From Rotaria socialis (taxonomy: Eukaryota > Rotifera > Eurotatoria > Philodinida > Philodinidae): 64,000 bases of DNA. The notes under the pieces were generated by a model that was not told the origin of the DNA, ran no database searches, and saw only the letters and a program-made list of their open reading frames with translations. A program made the translations under genes and the position numbers. Below, in pieces: positions 61,787 through 64,000 of the stretch (the first letter of the stretch is position 1; each line of letters starts with the position of its first letter). Location of the stretch: positions 1-64,000 of the forward strand of contig CAJNYU010000743.1 of the NCBI GenBank assembly GCA_905331475.1, read 5' to 3'.

Positions 61787-64000
61787 ATAGCTAGAATCAC
61801 CTGTAGTCATTTCTTAATATCGAATAAAGCACATTAAATTCTTTTCAAATTGTCCCTTTTTTCAACAGAAGTAACCAACAATCGGACTGTATTCCATTGC
61901 CAATGACGAAATATTGAACTTGATTTGATGGATGATACGCTTTGATGCTAACTGAAGATTTGTCTATGTAGGAAACGATGTCCAATTTTAAATCTATCAA
62001 AGATAGCATGTTTCTTCATTATCTTACATAAATATATGTATATTCATCAATGCTTTAGTCACATAATAGGGTGAATATACAGGTTTGACATGTTACTGTC
62101 GGTGATATTGCAACATTCGTTTTATTAGTAAGTCTTGGTCTGTTTGTATTTGGTTACTAATTATTTAATGAAATTTTATATAAATATTGAGATCTATGTT
62201 TTGTATAAACATTCGATTATAACAACATGTGCAAAACAAAACATTGCAGTACTCATTTTGAAAGTCAATCATTGGACATTTTATGCATCGATACGAAGTA
62301 GAAATCTGGAAGAACATCTCTATTGGTTTTTCGTGTATCATCGTTTCAAGTAAAAATAGAATAGTTTGTCTTATCGAGTCTTATATATGCAACATGAATG
62401 CTTGGCAGCTATTCCCTTTGTTTTAATTGCATCGCACGCACAAAATGACGACGCGGATAAAAAGAAGAGTGAAATCTCAATTGAACAAAGGATGCGACTT
62501 TGAATGTTGCTGAGGGTTAAAATTAGAGAAAACAACAAAACTGCCAAGTCCATAACAACACATCAACTTCATAGACGAATTTTGGTCCCATCTTTATAAG
62601 TAGCACTTAATGTGTCACTAGTAAGCATCTTTAGAAGAAAACTATTATGCGATTGTTTTAATCTGCATAAAATCAAATTTCCATAATTTTGAGCATTTTT
62701 ATGCGGATTCAATTTACCGCAATTTCGAGAGAGGCTTTGCCATACTGTAAAATTTCCCTCGTAATATCATTCATATCCTTGATGCTGCTTAGTATACTGA
62801 CTATTATTAAAAAACTATGAAAAAGAAGTTTGATTATCTAAACCAAATCAGTGACTTTGTTACACAGTTGGTAGACTTTAATGGGCAATGTTAGACGAAA
62901 TTAGAATTTGTACTTTTTTTGTCACCAATCAGAATACATGGTTTAACTATACCTACGACATATTATGCTTATTATTTAGGATCCACTACATTTTCTATGA
63001 ATCCGAAGTTGCCCTATTACAATTTTAACGATAGTTTATTTAATTTTAGTAGATTGATAATTTCAACAATAACTTTTAGCATTAATCAGTTGGAAAAGAA
63101 TTCACGTGAATAGTACTGATATGAACTCGAGTGAAATTTTGTTTTTCGATATTATGATATATTCTATTTTAAAAATAAGTATTAATAGATTAAACTATGA
63201 TATCATCTGCCAAGCTAAGGTTCATTTATTTTTTATTCACAAATATTATTAGACTCGTATGATTTCTAGCACTTCCGTGTATGATTTTCCTCTTCGTCGA
63301 CATCATTTGAGTAGAAGACAATTTTAGTTCTTTGAATGCAAATCACTGCGAATGAATCAAATTCAGTCCTATTCATGTATTATTTATTAGGAATATTTAA
63401 GTCGTGTCATAGATGTTCTCAATGAACTTAATATGTAGTTTTAGTACATTTTTATCGGCCATGTTCTCTACTAGTTTTAAAGAAATAAAATGGTTACACT
63501 AATCATTTGTTCGTATCAATCGGATTCATATTAGATTATCGTTCAACTTCGAAAATCTAATTAATTAATAAAATATGAATGCTAATTATTTTTCTTTTTA
63601 ATCATTTAGTTACTAAAATATATCATCGAAATGAACATTTTGTTTGATCTTGATTCTTTGTAATTACAATCAAAAGATCTTTTCGTAAACTATTTAAAAC
63701 AAACAACACGATAAACAGTCTAGCATTCAATAGAACAGCTCAACTATGAAAGAAACTTGTTAGCCGAAGATTTTTCAGAATTTAATAAAAAATAAGCATT
63801 TCAAAAATATATTGTTTACGCTAAATTTTTCTATATATTTTCTTCAGTCAGAGCAAATCAATGCATGATGTTACTTGTATAAAAATATTGGGTTGGATGT
63901 GGCCATGGGTTTTACGTTGCGCAATATACATAGACGGCTGTGTGGTACTAAATATAGGCGTTATATAGATATATGAGTACTTATTTTTCATTTCAGCAAT
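61787..64000. other. 2.2-kb non-coding 3' end of the window
   Basis: No gene supported. Frames at 62135-62353, 62371-62553 and 62919-63113 lack motifs and splice context. No repeat with clear ends was found. Confidence 0.5.

Overview
The window looks like nuclear DNA from a bdelloid rotifer (Adineta/Rotaria type). It is AT-rich and its genes are split by many short GT-AG introns, mostly 50-80 nt. The strongest clue is the histone H2A: 154 residues with a long divergent C-terminal tail, as known for bdelloids. Coding exons below were assembled by hand from family homology, GT/AG borders and a codon-phase check at every junction, so exon borders are mostly good to the base while UTRs and transcription starts are not defined.

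Layout. 1-6.5 kb: repeat-rich, with a 680-bp palindromic element beside an F-box/LRR relic, a 412-bp element holding a hairpin, and a 483-bp inverted-repeat element. 6.5-12.4 kb (minus): eIF4E, a small coiled-coil protein 142 nt upstream of it, and a PH-RhoGAP gene of ARHGAP22/24/25 type carrying a 0.9-kb palindrome in an intron. 13.5-17 kb: a histone quartet, H4(-) H3(+) H2B(-) H2A(+), as two divergent pairs; each gene has one intron and a 3' stem-loop. 18.3-23.9 kb (plus): CLPTM1, mitoribosomal mS22 and ribosomal uS8 (RPS15A), head to tail with 150-192 nt spacers. 26.7-31.6 kb (plus): a DLC/STARD-type RhoGAP-START gene. 32.1 kb (minus): a small predicted myristoylated basic protein. 33.8-35.4 kb: a 1.06-kb hAT-like element 26 bp from the stop of a three-exon orphan gene. 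38.5-49.6 kb (minus): a 21-exon p190RhoGAP (ARHGAP35/5) gene with an apparent 1-base frameshift and a second copy of the 483-bp element family, with an N, in its first intron. 52.8-56.0 kb (plus): a class I Rab11-FIP (C2 + Rab11-binding domain). 57.2-57.5 kb: a broken transposon-like relic. 60.0-61.8 kb (plus): a zinc alcohol dehydrogenase. The rest is AT-rich DNA in which I see no gene.

Functionally, three of the larger genes are distinct Rho GTPase-activating proteins and a fourth is a Rab11 effector, so cytoskeleton and membrane-traffic regulators dominate. The others are housekeeping genes (translation, mitoribosome, chromatin). I found no tRNA, rRNA, CRISPR or bacterial-type operon. I found no wholly new system. 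The most notable points are the intron-bearing stem-loop histones with the bdelloid H2A, the palindromic elements, possible trans-spliced gene clusters, and two lineage-restricted small genes.
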